From Chrysogorgia sp. JL179-B06 (taxonomy: Eukaryota > Cnidaria > Anthozoa > Scleralcyonacea > Chrysogorgiidae), in contig JAYKKM010000437.1 of NCBI GenBank assembly GCA_035772405.1, forward strand, positions 10,020,001 through 10,084,000: a stretch of 64,000 nt of DNA, written 5' to 3'. The notes below the pieces were generated by a model. That model saw only the letters and a list, made by a program, of their open reading frames with translations. It searched no databases and had not been told where the DNA came from. The position numbers were made by a program, and so were the translations under genes. Position 1 is the stretch's first letter. Each line of letters opens with the position of its first letter. Shown piece after piece: positions 62,966 to 64,000 of this stretch.

Positions 62966-64000
62966 TTATATATATATATTATTTGTCTCATCTTTCCAAG
63001 GTGCCCAGATGCCATCATGCAATGCAGGATTGGATGCAGGATCTGGCGGAGGATATCGAACAGGCACTGCTGTACTGTTGTACACTTGAAGCCTCGCCAA
63101 TAACTCCTTCACTTTGTTAGGATACTGGGCCGACAGTTCATGGCGTTCTTCTGGATCGTTTGCAATGTTAAAAAGATAGACCTTTTCTTTTTTATACTCG
63201 AAATCTGGGATGTCCTCCACATTAAGATCAGAACTTGGCAGAGGATACCAGTTTGGATCGCCAGGACAACCTGTAAGTAGTTTCCAGTCTCCAACGCGCA
63301 GAGCAGCCCGGGGGCACCATTTATAGCTCGGGTTTGGATACCATGGAGTTTTAACTGGGTCTATGTTATGGAGAATTTCTGTTCTGGGAGACGCACCACC
63401 AGTATTGATTGTTTTCCAAATGTCATATCCATCTAGTGGCCTGGTACCAATCAAGTCACCACCAGCGAGACCTACCAGGGTTGGAAACCAATCAGAAACA
63501 TGGAACATTTCGTGCGAAATCCTTGCTGGGTTTTGCAAGAGAGGACTGTTCACAAACCCAACTCCCCGTATCCCTCCTTCCCATAAGGTCGTCTTGTATC
63601 CCCTTAAAGGCCAGTTGTTTCCACCATGGTGAACTTCACCACCATTGTCAGTGCTAAATATTAGAACTGTATTGTTCCACAAACCACGCTCTTTAAGTGT
63701 CCTCGTCACATTCCCAACGGCCTCGTCCATCGCTGATACCATACCGGCGTAAATACGCCGATTTTTATCCTTGATATGCTTGTATTGCTTCAGATATTGA
63801 TCTGGAACTTGGAGAGGAGCGTGCACTGCTTGAAATGCTAAGTAAAGAAACAATGGTGATTCTTTATCGTGTTCTTCCACAATTTTTTGAGCTTCTTTTG
63901 CAAAGAGAAAAGTTGAGTAATTCCCTTTCTCTTTTGTGCTAGAAGACTCATTTCTCCAGAAGTCATAACCCGACCATGAGGAATATGGTTGACCTGGAAA
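62966..64000 (-). CDS. Arylsulfatase B-like sulfatase, C-terminal part
   Basis: The frame is open from the window end (64000) to the stop at 62966, about 344 residues, and continues beyond the window. Family features: FLYLAFQAVHAPLQVP (substrate-pocket His), NTVLIFSTDNGGEVHHGGNNWPLRGYKTTLWEGGIRGVGFV (metal-binding DNG and the conserved GxKxTxxEGG region), FHVSDWFPTLVGLAG, and a C-terminal PALHDGIWAPW matching the end of ARSB proteins. The catalytic Cys lies further upstream, outside the window. Lysosomal or secreted hydrolase that removes sulfate from glycosaminoglycans. Host codon usage; intact as far as seen. Confidence 0.9.
   Translation of the reverse strand, partial: FPGQPYSSWSGYDFWRNESSSTKEKGNYSTFLFAKEAQKIVEEHDKESPLFLYLAFQAVHAPLQVPDQYLKQYKHIKDKNRRIYAGMVSAMDEAVGNVTRTLKERGLWNNTVLIFSTDNGGEVHHGGNNWPLRGYKTTLWEGGIRGVGFVNSPLLQNPARISHEMFHVSDWFPTLVGLAGGDLIGTRPLDGYDIWKTINTGGASPRTEILHNIDPVKTPWYPNPSYKWCPRAALRVGDWKLLTGCPGDPNWYPLPSSDLNVEDIPDFEYKKEKVYLFNIANDPEERHELSAQYPNKVKELLARLQVYNSTAVPVRYPPPDPASNPALHDGIWAPWKDETNNIYI

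Overview
This window looks like invertebrate nuclear DNA, perhaps cnidarian (inference). It has spliced exons with GT/AG junctions, nested non-LTR and LTR retrotransposons, foldback MITEs, long minisatellites and microsatellites, and the 3' end of an arylsulfatase B-like gene. Inserted in it is a 33.5-kb virus-like element.

Left host flank (1-11757): a CR1-like retrotransposon on the minus strand is interrupted by a second retrotransposon and by a TTAA-flanked foldback MITE. It is followed by a degenerate alpha-kinase gene, a spliced but broken integrase-core gene, and a 2.5-kb minisatellite with a 17-bp unit.

Central element (about 11759-45257): a Maverick/Polinton, or adintovirus-like, endogenous virus integrated inside the minisatellite. 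Its inverted termini begin AG. The outer ~215 bp are identical and the inner ~370 bp have diverged. It carries the full morphogenesis and replication set: DDE integrase, single-jelly-roll penton, double-jelly-roll major capsid protein, adenain-like cysteine protease, FtsK/HerA-type packaging ATPase and protein-primed DNA polymerase B. The polymerase is broken by four frameshifts at homopolymers. At 33.5 kb it is larger than usual for the group. The extra length lies in two accessory arms holding a Fic-domain protein, a SET-domain protein, a gene whose probable N-terminus resembles the histone H3 tail, a possible Bcl-2-like protein, several lineage-specific paralog families, basic QKGG-motif core proteins and a spliced acidic gene. 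Accessory genes mostly have a TATA box about 38-57 bp before the ATG. Core and late genes are packed head to tail, often with overlapping stop/start codons, and have A-tracts before the ATG. A Tc1-like transposon has split one accessory gene, and a ~380-bp palindrome interrupts the right terminal repeat.

Right host flank (45258-64000): a minisatellite remnant, several nested inverted-repeat DNA elements, non-LTR 3' ends, tRNA-derived SINE-like pieces, acidic GAY-repeat DNA, a second inverted copy of the minisatellite edge, another CR1-like RT fragment, a Gypsy-like gag-protease fragment carrying a 509-bp element with a 9-bp target duplication, a TTAA MITE-like element, and the arylsulfatase C-terminus running off the window end.

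All domain calls come from reading motifs in the translations; no database search was run.
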